NCBI RefSeq assembly: GCF_003952485.1
Contig: NZ_CP034447.1
Coordinates: forward strand, 992,001 to 1,056,000
Length of the DNA stretch: 64,000 nucleotides
Source: Mesorhizobium sp. M1E.F.Ca.ET.045.02.1.1
GTDB taxonomy: Bacteria > Pseudomonadota > Alphaproteobacteria > Rhizobiales > Rhizobiaceae
Reading direction: 5' to 3'
The first letter of the stretch is position 1, and each line of letters opens with the position of its first letter. Of the stretch, positions 9,087 to 16,761 are shown piece after piece. Under the pieces are notes generated by a model, which was given only the letters and a program-made list of their open reading frames with translations, was not told where the DNA came from and did not search any database. The position numbers and the translations under genes were made by a program.

Positions 9087-9437
9087 ATGTCTCAGATTAT
9101 CTACAAGATCGCTCCTGAAGCCATGTGGCGCGAAGCGGAGCGGAACGGCCGCTTCACTGGAGCGCCGATCGACATTGCCGACGGCTTCATCCATTTCTCG
9201 ACCGCGGCGCAGGTGCGCGAGACCGCCGCCAAGCATTTCGCCGGCCAGGCGGATCTGCTTTTGATCGCGATCGACGAAGCAAAGCTGGGCACGGCCTTGA
9301 AATACGAGGTGTCGCGCGGAGGCGCGCTGTTCCCGCACCTTTACGCTCCGCTCGACCTCGATGCCGTTCTCTGGGTTAAGCCGCTGCCGCTCGGCGCGGA
9401 TGGCTCGCATCAATTTTCAGCGCTGGAGGGCGAATGA
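9087..9437 (+). CDS. DUF952 domain protein
   Basis: 116 residues from the ATG at 9087 (MSQIIYKIAPEAMWREA); an in-frame ATG nine codons earlier is possible. The DUF952 features GFIHFSTAAQVRETA, LLLIAID and FPHLYAPLDLDAV are present. The family has a fold related to glutathione-transferase-like or ADP-ribosyltransferase-like folds, but no confirmed reaction. Its stop overlaps the start of pyrD (ATGA at 9434-9437), so the two are translationally coupled, an arrangement common in rhizobia. The link to pyrimidine synthesis is positional only. Confidence 0.88.
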   Translation: MSQIIYKIAPEAMWREAERNGRFTGAPIDIADGFIHFSTAAQVRETAAKHFAGQADLLLIAIDEAKLGTALKYEVSRGGALFPHLYAPLDLDAVLWVKPLPLGADGSHQFSALEGE

Positions 9438-10510
9438 GCCTGCTCGACCGGATCGGCCAGAAACTGCTTTTCTCATTCGATCCGGAAACCGCGCATGGCA
9501 TGTCGATTGCGGTACTGAGATGCGGCCTGCCGGTTGCCTCACCTCCCATGCGAGACGCGCGGCTCATGGTCAGCCTTTGCGGGCTCGATTTCCCGAACCC
9601 GCTCGGCATGGCGGCCGGCTACGACAAGAATGCCGAGGTGCCGGACGCGCTGCTCAAGCTCGGCTTCGGCTTCGCCGAGGTCGGCACGATCACGCCGCTG
9701 CCGCAGCGAGGCAACCCGAAGCCACGCATCTTCCGGCTGACCGCGGACGAAGCGGTGATCAACCGGCTGGGCTTCAACAATGAAGGCCACGCTGCCGCCG
9801 AAAAGCGCCTTGCGGCGCGCAAGGGGCGCGAGGGTATCGTCGGCGTCAACATCGGCGCGAACAAAGACAGCGCCGACCGCATCGGCGACTATGAGCGCGG
9901 GGTGGCCCGCTTCGCGCCCTACGCCAGCTACCTCACCGTCAATATCTCCTCGCCCAACACGCCGGGCCTGCGCAACATGCAGGCGCGCGAGCAGCTCGGC
10001 GAGCTCCTGTCGCGAGTGATGGCGGCACGGGCGAAAGCGGCGGCGCACCCGCCCATCTTCCTCAAGATCGCGCCGGACCTCGCCGAGGCGGAGCTGGAGG
10101 ACGTCGCCGCCGAGGTCATCGAGAAAGAGATCGACGGGGTCATCGTCTCCAACACGACGCTCTCGCGGGCTGGATTGCGCAGCGCAAGTCTTGCAGGCGA
10201 AACCGGGGGGCTGTCGGGCAAACCGCTGTTCGAGCGCTCGACCGCGGTGCTCGCCCGGATGCGCAAGCTGCTCGGCCCGGAGATGGCCATCATAGGCGTC
10301 GGCGGCGTCGACTCGGCCGAAACCGCACTGGAGAAGACCCGCGCCGGCGCCGACCTGGTCCAGCTCTACACCGGCATGATCTATGCCGGCCCGGCGCTGC
10401 CTGGCCGCATCGTTGCCGGCATGGCGCGGTTTGTGGAAAGGGAAAGACTGACTTCGCTGCGTGAGCTACGCGACAGCAGAGTTGACGCCTGGGCCGCTAG
10501 ATCACTTTAG
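9434..10510 (+). CDS. pyrD: Dihydroorotate dehydrogenase (quinone), class 2
   Basis: 358 residues, normal for the membrane-associated class 2 enzyme that oxidises dihydroorotate to orotate and passes electrons to quinone in pyrimidine biosynthesis. An N-terminal helical extension (LLDRIGQKLLFSFDPETAHGM) binds the membrane. The barrel starts at LCGLDFPNPLGMAAGYDKN. FNNEGH, VNISSPNTPGLRNMQ (with the active-site serine region) and IGVGGVDSAETALEKTRAGADLVQLYTG (FMN phosphate-binding end) are all present. It is coupled to the DUF952 gene by a four-base overlap and is probably expressed from that gene's promoter. Confidence 0.97.
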   Translation: MSLLDRIGQKLLFSFDPETAHGMSIAVLRCGLPVASPPMRDARLMVSLCGLDFPNPLGMAAGYDKNAEVPDALLKLGFGFAEVGTITPLPQRGNPKPRIFRLTADEAVINRLGFNNEGHAAAEKRLAARKGREGIVGVNIGANKDSADRIGDYERGVARFAPYASYLTVNISSPNTPGLRNMQAREQLGELLSRVMAARAKAAAHPPIFLKIAPDLAEAELEDVAAEVIEKEIDGVIVSNTTLSRAGLRSASLAGETGGLSGKPLFERSTAVLARMRKLLGPEMAIIGVGGVDSAETALEKTRAGADLVQLYTGMIYAGPALPGRIVAGMARFVERERLTSLRELRDSRVDAWAARSL

Positions 10511-10547
10511 GAAGCCGCTCCGAGCGGCATCTCCAAAGCGAACTCAC

Positions 10548-11072
10548 TCAGCTGGTCGAGGACTGACTCAGCTCACCATGCAACGCCTGCAGCCGGTAGG
10601 AATTCAGGGTCTCGACCATCTTTTCCGTTGATAGACGCCAGCCCCGGGGGAGACCACCCTCAATTCTGGGTCTCCCATCAGATCGGGGCTTGGCGCTAGG
10701 TTCGAAGCGAAACCCGACCGCCTTAGATCGTCTCTGCCTGCGGATATGGAAACCCTGAACATCCTGCCAGGCAATTTTGAATGGCGTCCGAATAAGACCG
10801 CCGCCAACCGTGAACCCGCCGCCATCCAAGATTAAAAAGTGCGGCCGGATGATCAACCAGGCGAAAATCAGTGAGCACAGCCCAAAGAAGGATATGCCAA
10901 GCGAACCCGCCACAATCATTTTGAGCGCCGCGAATATTGGTTTATTCATATAATCCCGGATCAAATAAGCTCCTAGCCAAACAAAGGCTGCGCTTGGGAC
11001 GAGGCATAAAAATCCTTTCGTGCGTGACCCTTTTATGATCATAGGCTCTACTTGCTGAAGCTCCCCGCTCAT
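10548..11072 (-). CDS. Small membrane protein with PH-like domain, STM3941-like
   Basis: 174 residues. Two membrane segments lie at about residues 19-38 (GFLCLVPSAAFVWLGAYLI) and 46-74. A soluble part follows that begins FLILDGGGFTVGGG and ends GLPRGWRLSTEKMVETLNSYR, the pattern of the STM3941 group of two-TM proteins with a PH-like C-terminus. The function of that group is not known. Base composition and codon use (many AAA, ATA and AAT codons) are noticeably less GC-rich than the neighbours, which may mean a recent arrival. The gene is convergent with pyrD. The family assignment is from pattern recall and is only moderately sure. Confidence 0.65.
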   Translation of the reverse strand: MSGELQQVEPMIIKGSRTKGFLCLVPSAAFVWLGAYLIRDYMNKPIFAALKMIVAGSLGISFFGLCSLIFAWLIIRPHFLILDGGGFTVGGGLIRTPFKIAWQDVQGFHIRRQRRSKAVGFRFEPSAKPRSDGRPRIEGGLPRGWRLSTEKMVETLNSYRLQALHGELSQSSTS

Positions 11073-11147
11073 TGTTTCCCCCTATATGCTAGACACCCGC
11101 AACTCTAGCAATATAGAACAATCTAGCTCCCCTTTCTACAGAAACGG

Positions 11148-12485
11148 CTAAAATGCCGTGCGCACCCTGAGCCGCAGCACCGCGAGCAGGCTCAACCCAC
11201 GCACCAGCAGGAAGACATGCAGTGCCGCCCACAGGCCGCTGTTGCCGAAGGCCGGCGCCAGCGTGATGAGCGCGGCGCTGAAGGCGAGGAACGACACGAG
11301 CATCATGTTGCGCATGTCGCGCGACCAGGTGGCGCCGATGAAGACGCCGTCCATCTGGAACGCCAGCACGCCGCTCAGCGCCGTGAAGGCGGCCCAGGGC
11401 AGATAGGTGTCGGCGACCGCGCGGACCTCCGGCGCCGTGGTCACCAGCGCCACCAGGCTGGCACCGGCGGTCAGCAGAACAAGGCTGGCGGCGCCAGCGA
11501 GACCGAAACCCCAGATCAAGGTCAGCCGCACGGCCTGACGGAAGGGCGTCGCCGCATGCGCGCCGATGGCGCGGCCGGCAAGCTGCTCCGCGGCGGTGGC
11601 AAAACCGTCGAGGAAATAGCCGGCGACGAGGAAGAAGTTCATCAGCACGGCGTTGGCGGCGAGCGTCACCGTGCCGAACTGCGCGCCCTGCCTGGTGAAC
11701 AACGCGAAGGCGGCGAGCAGCGAGAAGGAGCGGATCATGATGTCGCGGTTGAGCGACAGCATGCGCCTGTAGGCCGGCAGGTCGAGGATGCGCCGGCGCG
11801 ACGGCCGCTCCAGCTTGCGGAACCGCGCAAGCACGATGGCAAGGCCGAGCAGCATCGCCAGGAACTCGCCGGTGACGGTCGCCCAGGCAACACCGGCGAC
11901 GCCCCAGCCGAGCTCCAGGCCGAGCAGGAAACAAAGCAGGATGTTGATGCCGTTGAGCACCGCCTGCAGCATCAACCCCAGCCCGCCTTCGCCGCGCCCC
12001 AGCACGTAGCCCAGTATGGCGTAGTTGACGAGCGAGAAGGGCGCGGCGAGCAGCCTGATGCGGATATAGACCGACATCGCGGCACTGACGCGCGGCTCGG
12101 CGCCCATGAACCACTGGCCGGCCACGGCAAAGAGCGGCGCAAGTGCCGCAAGCACGACGCCGGCGACGACCGCGATCAGCACGGCCCGCCAGAGCACCGC
12201 CTGCTCCTCCAACGGATCGCCGCGCCCGAAGGCCTGTGCAACAAGGCCGGTGGTGCCGGAGCGCAGGAAGTTGAAGGTGGTGAACACGACGTCGAAGACC
12301 AGCGCTCCCGCCGCCAAGCCGCCGAGAAGGGCCGCGTCGCCGAACTGCCCGACCACCGCGGTATCGACGATGCCGAGCAGTGGCGTCGTCAGATAGGCGA
12401 GCGTCATCGGCCCGGCAATCGCCAGCACCGATCGGTTGGTGACGATGAAGGATCTGGCGTTGATCTGGGTCGCGCCCTTGTCCAA
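11148..12485 (-). CDS. MATE family efflux transporter
   Basis: 445 residues if translation starts at the TTG at 12485 (DKGATQINARSFIVTNRSVLAIAGPMTLAYL). The frame is open much further upstream, but that part overlaps the divergent gene and has no membrane character. Twelve hydrophobic segments are visible, with the MATE first-helix motif PLLGIVDTAVVGQFGDAALLGGLA and the repeated half in the middle (FTRQGAQFGTVTLAANAVLMN). MATE proteins of the DinF group export cationic or hydrophobic compounds in exchange for Na+ or H+. The 138 bases to the divergent hydrolase gene hold both promoters. The start codon is uncertain. Confidence 0.88.
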   Translation of the reverse strand: MDKGATQINARSFIVTNRSVLAIAGPMTLAYLTTPLLGIVDTAVVGQFGDAALLGGLAAGALVFDVVFTTFNFLRSGTTGLVAQAFGRGDPLEEQAVLWRAVLIAVVAGVVLAALAPLFAVAGQWFMGAEPRVSAAMSVYIRIRLLAAPFSLVNYAILGYVLGRGEGGLGLMLQAVLNGINILLCFLLGLELGWGVAGVAWATVTGEFLAMLLGLAIVLARFRKLERPSRRRILDLPAYRRMLSLNRDIMIRSFSLLAAFALFTRQGAQFGTVTLAANAVLMNFFLVAGYFLDGFATAAEQLAGRAIGAHAATPFRQAVRLTLIWGFGLAGAASLVLLTAGASLVALVTTAPEVRAVADTYLPWAAFTALSGVLAFQMDGVFIGATWSRDMRNMMLVSFLAFSAALITLAPAFGNSGLWAALHVFLLVRGLSLLAVLRLRVRTAF

Positions 12486-12623
12486 GGACTGCTGCCTCGC
12501 TCGTTGCGGCTTGATCGCACGGCCGATGTGCCCCAGTTTGCGGCTGCCGTGCAATCGCCATCCAGCGGCGGTCAACCGAATTCCCGGACTGGCGCAGGAA
12601 GACTGGCGCAGGCCGCCCTCATC

Positions 12624-13526
12624 ATGCCCTTGCAGATCGTCCACCATCCCGACTACGACGCCGGCTTTGCCGTCAACCACCGGTTTCCGATGAGCAAATA
12701 TCCGCTGCTCATGGAAGCTTTGCGGAACTGTGGGCTGGCCGTGCAGGACGCGCTTTCGACGCCGGAGCCGGCGCCGCCGGCATGGCTGAAGCTGGCGCAT
12801 GCTGAAGACTATGTCGACCAGGTGCTGGCTTGCGAAGTGCCGGAAAAGATCGAGCGCGAGATCGGTTTTCCGGTCGGGCAGCGCGTTTCGCTCAGGGCAC
12901 AGCTTGCCACCGCCGGCACGGTGCTGGCCGCAAGGCTGGCGCTGAGACACGGCATAGCCTGCAACGCCGCCGGCGGCAGCCATCACGCCCGGCGCATGCA
13001 AGGCGCCGGCTTCTGCACTTTCAACGACGTAGCCGTCGCGTCGCTGGCGCTGCTTGCGGAGCGCGCCGTCGAAAACATCCTGATCGTCGATCTCGACGTG
13101 CACCAGGGCGACGGCACGGCGGACATCCTGAAGGATGAACCCCGCGCCTTCACCTTTTCCATGCATGGCGAGCGCAACTATCCGCTGCGCAAGATCGCCT
13201 CCGACCTCGATGTCGCCTTGCCCGACGGCACCGGCGATGCCGCCTATCTCGATCGGCTCGGCGCCATCCTGCCGGAACTATCGGAAGCAAGGCGCTGGGA
13301 TATCGTCTTCTACAATGCCGGCGTGGATGTCCATGCCGAGGACAGGCTTGGCCGGCTGGCGCTCTCCGACCAAGGCCTGCGTGCCCGGGACGAGATGGTG
13401 ATCGCCCATTTCAAGGCCCGCGGCATTCCGCTGTGCGGGGTCATCGGCGGCGGCTATTCGACCGATGTGCCGGCCCTTGCCGCGCGTCACGCCATCCTGT
13501 TCGAGGCCGCGGCCCGCTACGCCTGA
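12624..13526 (+). CDS. Histone deacetylase-like (class II) amidohydrolase
   Basis: 300 residues. The arginase/deacetylase fold is shown by AAGGSHHARRMQGAGFCTFND (catalytic histidine pair), LIVDLDVHQGDGTADIL (zinc-binding Asp and His), and FYNAGVDVHAEDRLGRL with the second zinc Asp region; GGGYS near the end supplies the catalytic tyrosine. Bacterial members remove acetyl groups from polyamines, small molecules or proteins; the actual substrate here is unknown. ATG at 12624 was chosen because it begins MPLQIVHHPDYDAGF, the normal family start. Divergent from the MATE gene. A repeat element follows directly after the stop. Confidence 0.9.
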   Translation: MPLQIVHHPDYDAGFAVNHRFPMSKYPLLMEALRNCGLAVQDALSTPEPAPPAWLKLAHAEDYVDQVLACEVPEKIEREIGFPVGQRVSLRAQLATAGTVLAARLALRHGIACNAAGGSHHARRMQGAGFCTFNDVAVASLALLAERAVENILIVDLDVHQGDGTADILKDEPRAFTFSMHGERNYPLRKIASDLDVALPDGTGDAAYLDRLGAILPELSEARRWDIVFYNAGVDVHAEDRLGRLALSDQGLRARDEMVIAHFKARGIPLCGVIGGGYSTDVPALAARHAILFEAAARYA

Positions 13527-13537
13527 GTATCAATTGG

Positions 13538-13623
13538 AGCATGATCTTTTCCGGGCCGGGGTCAGCGAAACAAAAACCGGCAACCACTTTTCGCTTCGCG
13601 GTCCTTCGGTTCGGGATCACGCT
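13538..13623. repeat. Rhizobial intergenic palindromic element
   Basis: An 86-bp element has ends AGCATGATC and GATCACGCT forming an inverted repeat, with CCGGGCCGG, ACCGG and CCACTTTTCG inside. This composition is typical of the abundant AGCATGATC...GATCATGCT repeats in Mesorhizobium genomes. It lies between the ends of two convergent genes. Confidence 0.7.
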
Positions 13624-13887
13624 TTATTTTCGATAGCTGGCGATCCTGAGCAGGATGAAGACCGGCACGACGATCGCGGCACCGAGCAGGATATAGCCCA
13701 GGAAGCGGTCGATGGCGTGGAAGCCGAGATTCCACAAATCGATGAAGAACTGGCGGATGCCGTAGAAGACGTCCATCGGCGACCAGCCGAAGGCGTGCAT
13801 GACGAGGCCGACGAGGAAGGAAACCACCAGCAGCTTCACGAGCACCCTGAGTAGCGTATCGCCGAGGAAGCGTGTCAGTGCGGACAA
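13624..13887 (-). CDS. Small two-helix membrane protein, DUF6460-like
   Basis: 87 residues. Two membrane helices are visible at about residues 12-32 (VLVKLLVVSFLVGLVMHAF) and 60-82 (FLGYILLGAAIVVPVFILL), with WSPMDVFYGIRQFF between them. It matches my recollection of the DUF6460 group, common in rhizobia and of unknown role. It is a single gene, convergent with the deacetylase-like gene across a repeat. The start ATG is followed by MSALTRFLGDTLLRVL, an amphipathic helix that probably lies on the membrane. Confidence 0.75.
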   Translation of the reverse strand: MSALTRFLGDTLLRVLVKLLVVSFLVGLVMHAFGWSPMDVFYGIRQFFIDLWNLGFHAIDRFLGYILLGAAIVVPVFILLRIASYRK

Positions 13888-14032
13888 GGCCGTTCTCCGG
13901 GTTCAAGCTGCCCCGATTCGGCAGCGCGACTTCAGAAATACGCACTCGGTCGTGCGGCATCAAGCAGAGCGGCCGCGGATGCAGCTTTGCCGATTGCTTG
14001 AGGCCCCGCCGTCATGGTAACGAGGCTGCTGC

Positions 14033-14106
14033 GCGGGTATGATGTAATGGTAGCTTGTCAGCTTCCCAAGCTGAACGCGCGGGTTCGATTCCCGCTACCC
14101 GCTCCA
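14033..14106 (+). tRNA. tRNA-Gly (CCC)
   Basis: The acceptor arms GCGGGTA (14033-14039) and TACCCGC (14096-14102) pair perfectly. The anticodon stem TCAGC/GCTGA encloses the loop TTCCCAA, giving anticodon CCC. The T-arm is GCGGG-TTCGATT-CCCGC, and CCA is encoded at 14104-14106. No integrase or attachment repeat is seen next to it. Confidence 0.97.
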
Positions 14107-14156
14107 TGCCACACAACAATGCCGGCGCACCCGCCGCGATCAGAGCAGAGTGTCCT

Positions 14157-14657
14157 TCAGCGGCTGGAGGCGAACGCGATTGTCGTGGCTTGTGCCAGAG
14201 TCCCGCATGGGGGGAGATGCTTTGCGGCCTCGTCGGCTTCCATCCGCACGATGGTGCGCGACAGGCCGCCGTGCTCTCCGATCCACTGCCGCACCCAGTC
14301 GGGATATTGCGAGATCAGGTAATCGGCGGCGACTGCGTTCTGCTCAGCGCCTACGCCATAGGGCAGGTGGAAACCGAAGGAGGCGCGCGGGGTGACGCAG
14401 AGCCGGTCGGCAGGCAGGGACAAATAGAGCGTGCAGGCGCTGTCGCACGCGCCGTCGAAGGCCACCGGCTCGTCGGCGGCTCGCAGTTTGGCAACGTGCA
14501 AGGCGAAAACTATGATCTGGCCGCCGGGACTGCCGCGCACCGTCTCCGCATCCGCGGGCAGCGTTGTCAGCAAAGCGGCGAATAAAGCTATCGCCCTGGC
14601 TATCAATCTCCACCCAATCCGCTGAGGATCGGCGTACATCTTGTTGGCCTCGCTCAT
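14157..14657 (-). CDS. Periplasmic protein with ClpP/crotonase-like Ser-Ala-Cys motif
   Basis: 166 residues. A hydrophobic signal segment (LIARAIALFAALLTTLPADA) ends near residue 37. The mature part contains GACDSACTLYLSLPADRLCVTPRASFGFHLP, the motif seen in periplasmic ClpP-like proteins of unknown function (COG3904-type), where a serine in the SAC turn corresponds to the serine-protease nucleophile region. No partner gene is adjacent; tRNA-Gly lies downstream of the stop on the opposite strand. Peptidase activity is an inference and has not been shown for this group as far as I know. Start choice is uncertain by a few codons. Confidence 0.7.
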   Translation of the reverse strand: MSEANKMYADPQRIGWRLIARAIALFAALLTTLPADAETVRGSPGGQIIVFALHVAKLRAADEPVAFDGACDSACTLYLSLPADRLCVTPRASFGFHLPYGVGAEQNAVAADYLISQYPDWVRQWIGEHGGLSRTIVRMEADEAAKHLPPCGTLAQATTIAFASSR

Positions 14658-15039
14658 CCAGCGAGACCAAGGCTAACATCGAGATGGTTAACAACAGGCA
14701 GCTTTGAAAACATCGAACTTCCAGGTCCGCCCACTGCCCGCTCTCTCTCAACAGCAGGGTTTCTGGAAAATCAAGGCGCTTTTCGACCGCATTCCGAAAG
14801 GAGCCATCACGTTCATCGAAAGCGTGAAACAAGCGCATGTCGCCGCAAGCATGACGGACTGGGCTGCCGCAGGAGAACAATCGCGCGATTATGGTGAAAC
14901 GGAAGCCGGCCACCTTGCGATGGCCGGCTGTTGAGTTGGTGAGACAATTCCAGGAAACAGCGATTTCCCGTCCGGAATTGCCTGGAACTGCTTGGAGCGG
15001 ATCAGCGCCTCTTTCAAAAGGCTGAACCGCTATGGCCCC
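14658..15039. other. 382-bp stretch without a convincing gene
   Basis: An open frame of 76 codons at 14704-14934 has no recognisable feature and is not supported. A hairpin with arms AGCCGGCCA and TGGCCGGCT lies at 14904-14929 without a T-tract. A palindromic element with ends CAATTCC and GGAATTG lies at 14945-14980, an inverted relative of the three copies at 8367-8523. Confidence 0.6.
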
Positions 15040-15375
15040 CTAGAGCCAGATGCCGATCCAGACGCGTTCACGCCAGCAGCGGCGACGCCAATAGCCATGG
15101 CGCCAATAGCGGCGGCAAACCCGTCTCCACACGCGCCGCCGCCTGCGGCGACGACGGCCGTAATACCCATGATGCCAATAACGATGGTAAACCTGCTCCA
15201 GTTCGGCTTTATCCTCCCCGTCCTCGAAGACGGTTGGATCCGGCTTGTCGAGCTCATCTAGGATTCCGTTGCCGCCCGGAATACCGGCGACTGCCTTGCT
15301 TGGTCCGGCGAGGCTTGCAAGTGCTGCTGCCCCCGCAACGCCAAGCATTCCAGTCAGAAACAACCGACGTTCCAT
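15040..15375 (-). CDS. Small secreted Arg/Tyr/Trp/His-rich protein with RR-type signal
   Basis: 111 residues from the ATG at 15375. The N-terminus MERRLFLTGMLGVAGAAAL resembles a twin-arginine signal (RRLFLTG followed by a hydrophobic stretch), with a likely cleavage after AVAG. The middle is acidic (DELDKPDPTVFEDGEDKAELEQ). The C-terminal third is an unusual run of Arg, Tyr, Trp, His and Cys (VYHRYWHHGYYG, then eight consecutive arginines and several WRR repeats). Database names such as protamine-like have been attached to such proteins because of composition only. It is probably an exported, very basic protein of unknown function. The gene stands alone. Confidence 0.7.
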   Translation of the reverse strand: MERRLFLTGMLGVAGAAALASLAGPSKAVAGIPGGNGILDELDKPDPTVFEDGEDKAELEQVYHRYWHHGYYGRRRRRRRRVWRRVCRRYWRHGYWRRRCWRERVWIGIWL

Positions 15376-15478
15376 CAAAACCTCCCGAGCTGTTGAGCAT
15401 CGACAACTCACCCCTCACCCGGAACAGGCTCCAGCGCGCTGCCGATCGGTTTGAACGCGCAGGTAGCATTCTCGTTCC

Positions 15479-16468
15479 CTATCCCACTTCGCGCAGGATG
15501 AAGTCGTGCAGCATCTTGGCCGCCGGCGAGAGCACGCGGTTCTTGACCGTTATCAGGCTGTAGGGCCTGACTTCGATGTCGAACTCGGTCTGGACGACGT
15601 CGATTGCGCCGGCCAGTCCGTCGGCGCTCTGGATGAACTTGGCCACCTGGACCGAAACCGGGGCGATGGCATCGGACTGCGCCACCATCACCAGCGTCAA
15701 GAGCAGCGAGGAGGTGTTGAGGATGCGGTCGGGAAGCGGGATGTTGCGGTTCAGGAAATTGCTTTCCATCGCCTGGCGCAGCGGCGAGCCGCCGGACTGG
15801 AACACCCAGTCATAGGCGGCCGTCTCCTCGAGACCGACCATCTTGCCGCTGGCAAGCGGATGGCCCCTGCGCACGATCAGGCAGGCCTTCTCGATGCCGA
15901 TGACGCGCGATTCGAACAGCCGCGGATTGAGGTCGTCTGGAATGCGGGCGATGATGAAGTCGTGGCGGGAGGCGATCAACTCGCGGGCGAGCACGTTCGA
16001 CGTCTCGACCTGCATGGTGATCTCGATGCGCGGGTAGAGGCGACGAATCTCGCGAATCGCCGGCACGGCCAGTTCGATTGCCGGCGCGGTCACGGCGCCG
16101 AGGAACACCGAGCCGCCCTTGCCGGCCTTGAGCTCCAAAATCTCGCGGTCCGCTTCGCGCATCTCGAGCAGGATCGAGCGGGCGCGCCGGGCGAGCGCTT
16201 GGCCGTAAGGGGTCAGCGTCACGCCGCGCGGCAGCCGCTCGCACAACTTGACCGCGAGCACCGCCTCCATCTCGGCGATCATGCGCGAGGCGGCCGGCTG
16301 GGAGATGTTCATGACCTGGGCGGCGGCGCTCACCCGTCCGTGATCGTCAAGGGCGGCGATCATGCGCATATGGCGCAGGCTCAGGCCGCTGCGCAGGAGC
16401 GGCTCACCGTCTCCCGGGATCTTCTCGTAAGTTACTGAAATCGCATCAGGATCGCGTAACGCTGCCAT
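15479..16468 (-). CDS. gbpR: LysR family regulator, probable GbpR
   Basis: 329 residues from the ATG at 16468, which has GGAAG six bases upstream; an ATG at 16504 is possible but has no ribosome-binding site. The helix-turn-helix lies at about residues 30-60 (LSLRHMRMIAALDDHGRVSAAA, then MNISQPAASRMIAEME). The C-terminal LysR substrate-binding domain follows (VFLGAVTAPAIELAVPAI). In Agrobacterium the LysR protein GbpR is encoded next to and divergent from chvE and controls it in response to sugars; the same arrangement is seen here. A perfect palindrome at 16513-16528 is a good operator candidate. The name rests on family plus context. Confidence 0.85.
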   Translation of the reverse strand: MAALRDPDAISVTYEKIPGDGEPLLRSGLSLRHMRMIAALDDHGRVSAAAQVMNISQPAASRMIAEMEAVLAVKLCERLPRGVTLTPYGQALARRARSILLEMREADREILELKAGKGGSVFLGAVTAPAIELAVPAIREIRRLYPRIEITMQVETSNVLARELIASRHDFIIARIPDDLNPRLFESRVIGIEKACLIVRRGHPLASGKMVGLEETAAYDWVFQSGGSPLRQAMESNFLNRNIPLPDRILNTSSLLLTLVMVAQSDAIAPVSVQVAKFIQSADGLAGAIDVVQTEFDIEVRPYSLITVKNRVLSPAAKMLHDFILREVG

Positions 16469-16512
16469 GGATCTTCCAGCCTTTTCGCCAGCTTCCTGCC
16501 GCATGCTAAACC

Positions 16513-16528
16513 ATACCGGTTTCGGTAT
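16513..16528. promoter_or_regulatory. Palindromic operator candidate for GbpR
   Basis: The sequence ATACCGGTTTCGGTAT is a perfect inverted repeat of ATACCG with a four-base centre, in the 293-bp region between gbpR and chvE. The spacing suits a LysR-type binding site of T-N11-A form. It overlaps the region just upstream of gbpR, consistent with autoregulation as well as control of chvE. Confidence 0.5.
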
Positions 16529-16761
16529 AGCAACCACCAAAGATCGCATTTGACAGTTATGTCAAAGGAACCCACCCTTCGCGCGTTCCGAGGCGCAACG
16601 GTCGGCAACGAGCAAAATCGTATCGATTGAAACTGCGTCGCGGGGCCGATTGGGAGGATACCGGAGATCGATAAAGCCGACAGAGGCGCGACCGCGCTCC
16701 TGCTCGGCTGCGCGGCCCGCGAAGCCCCGAGGTGTCGCGTCCATCAACCAGGGAGAGTAAT

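Noticed and set aside
14033..14106. tRNA-Gly as an integration site of a genomic island
   Set aside because: No integrase, no repeat of the tRNA 3' end and no change in gene content was found next to it.
14704..14934. 76-codon open frame
   Set aside because: No ribosome-binding site, no recognisable feature, and it ends in a hairpin region.
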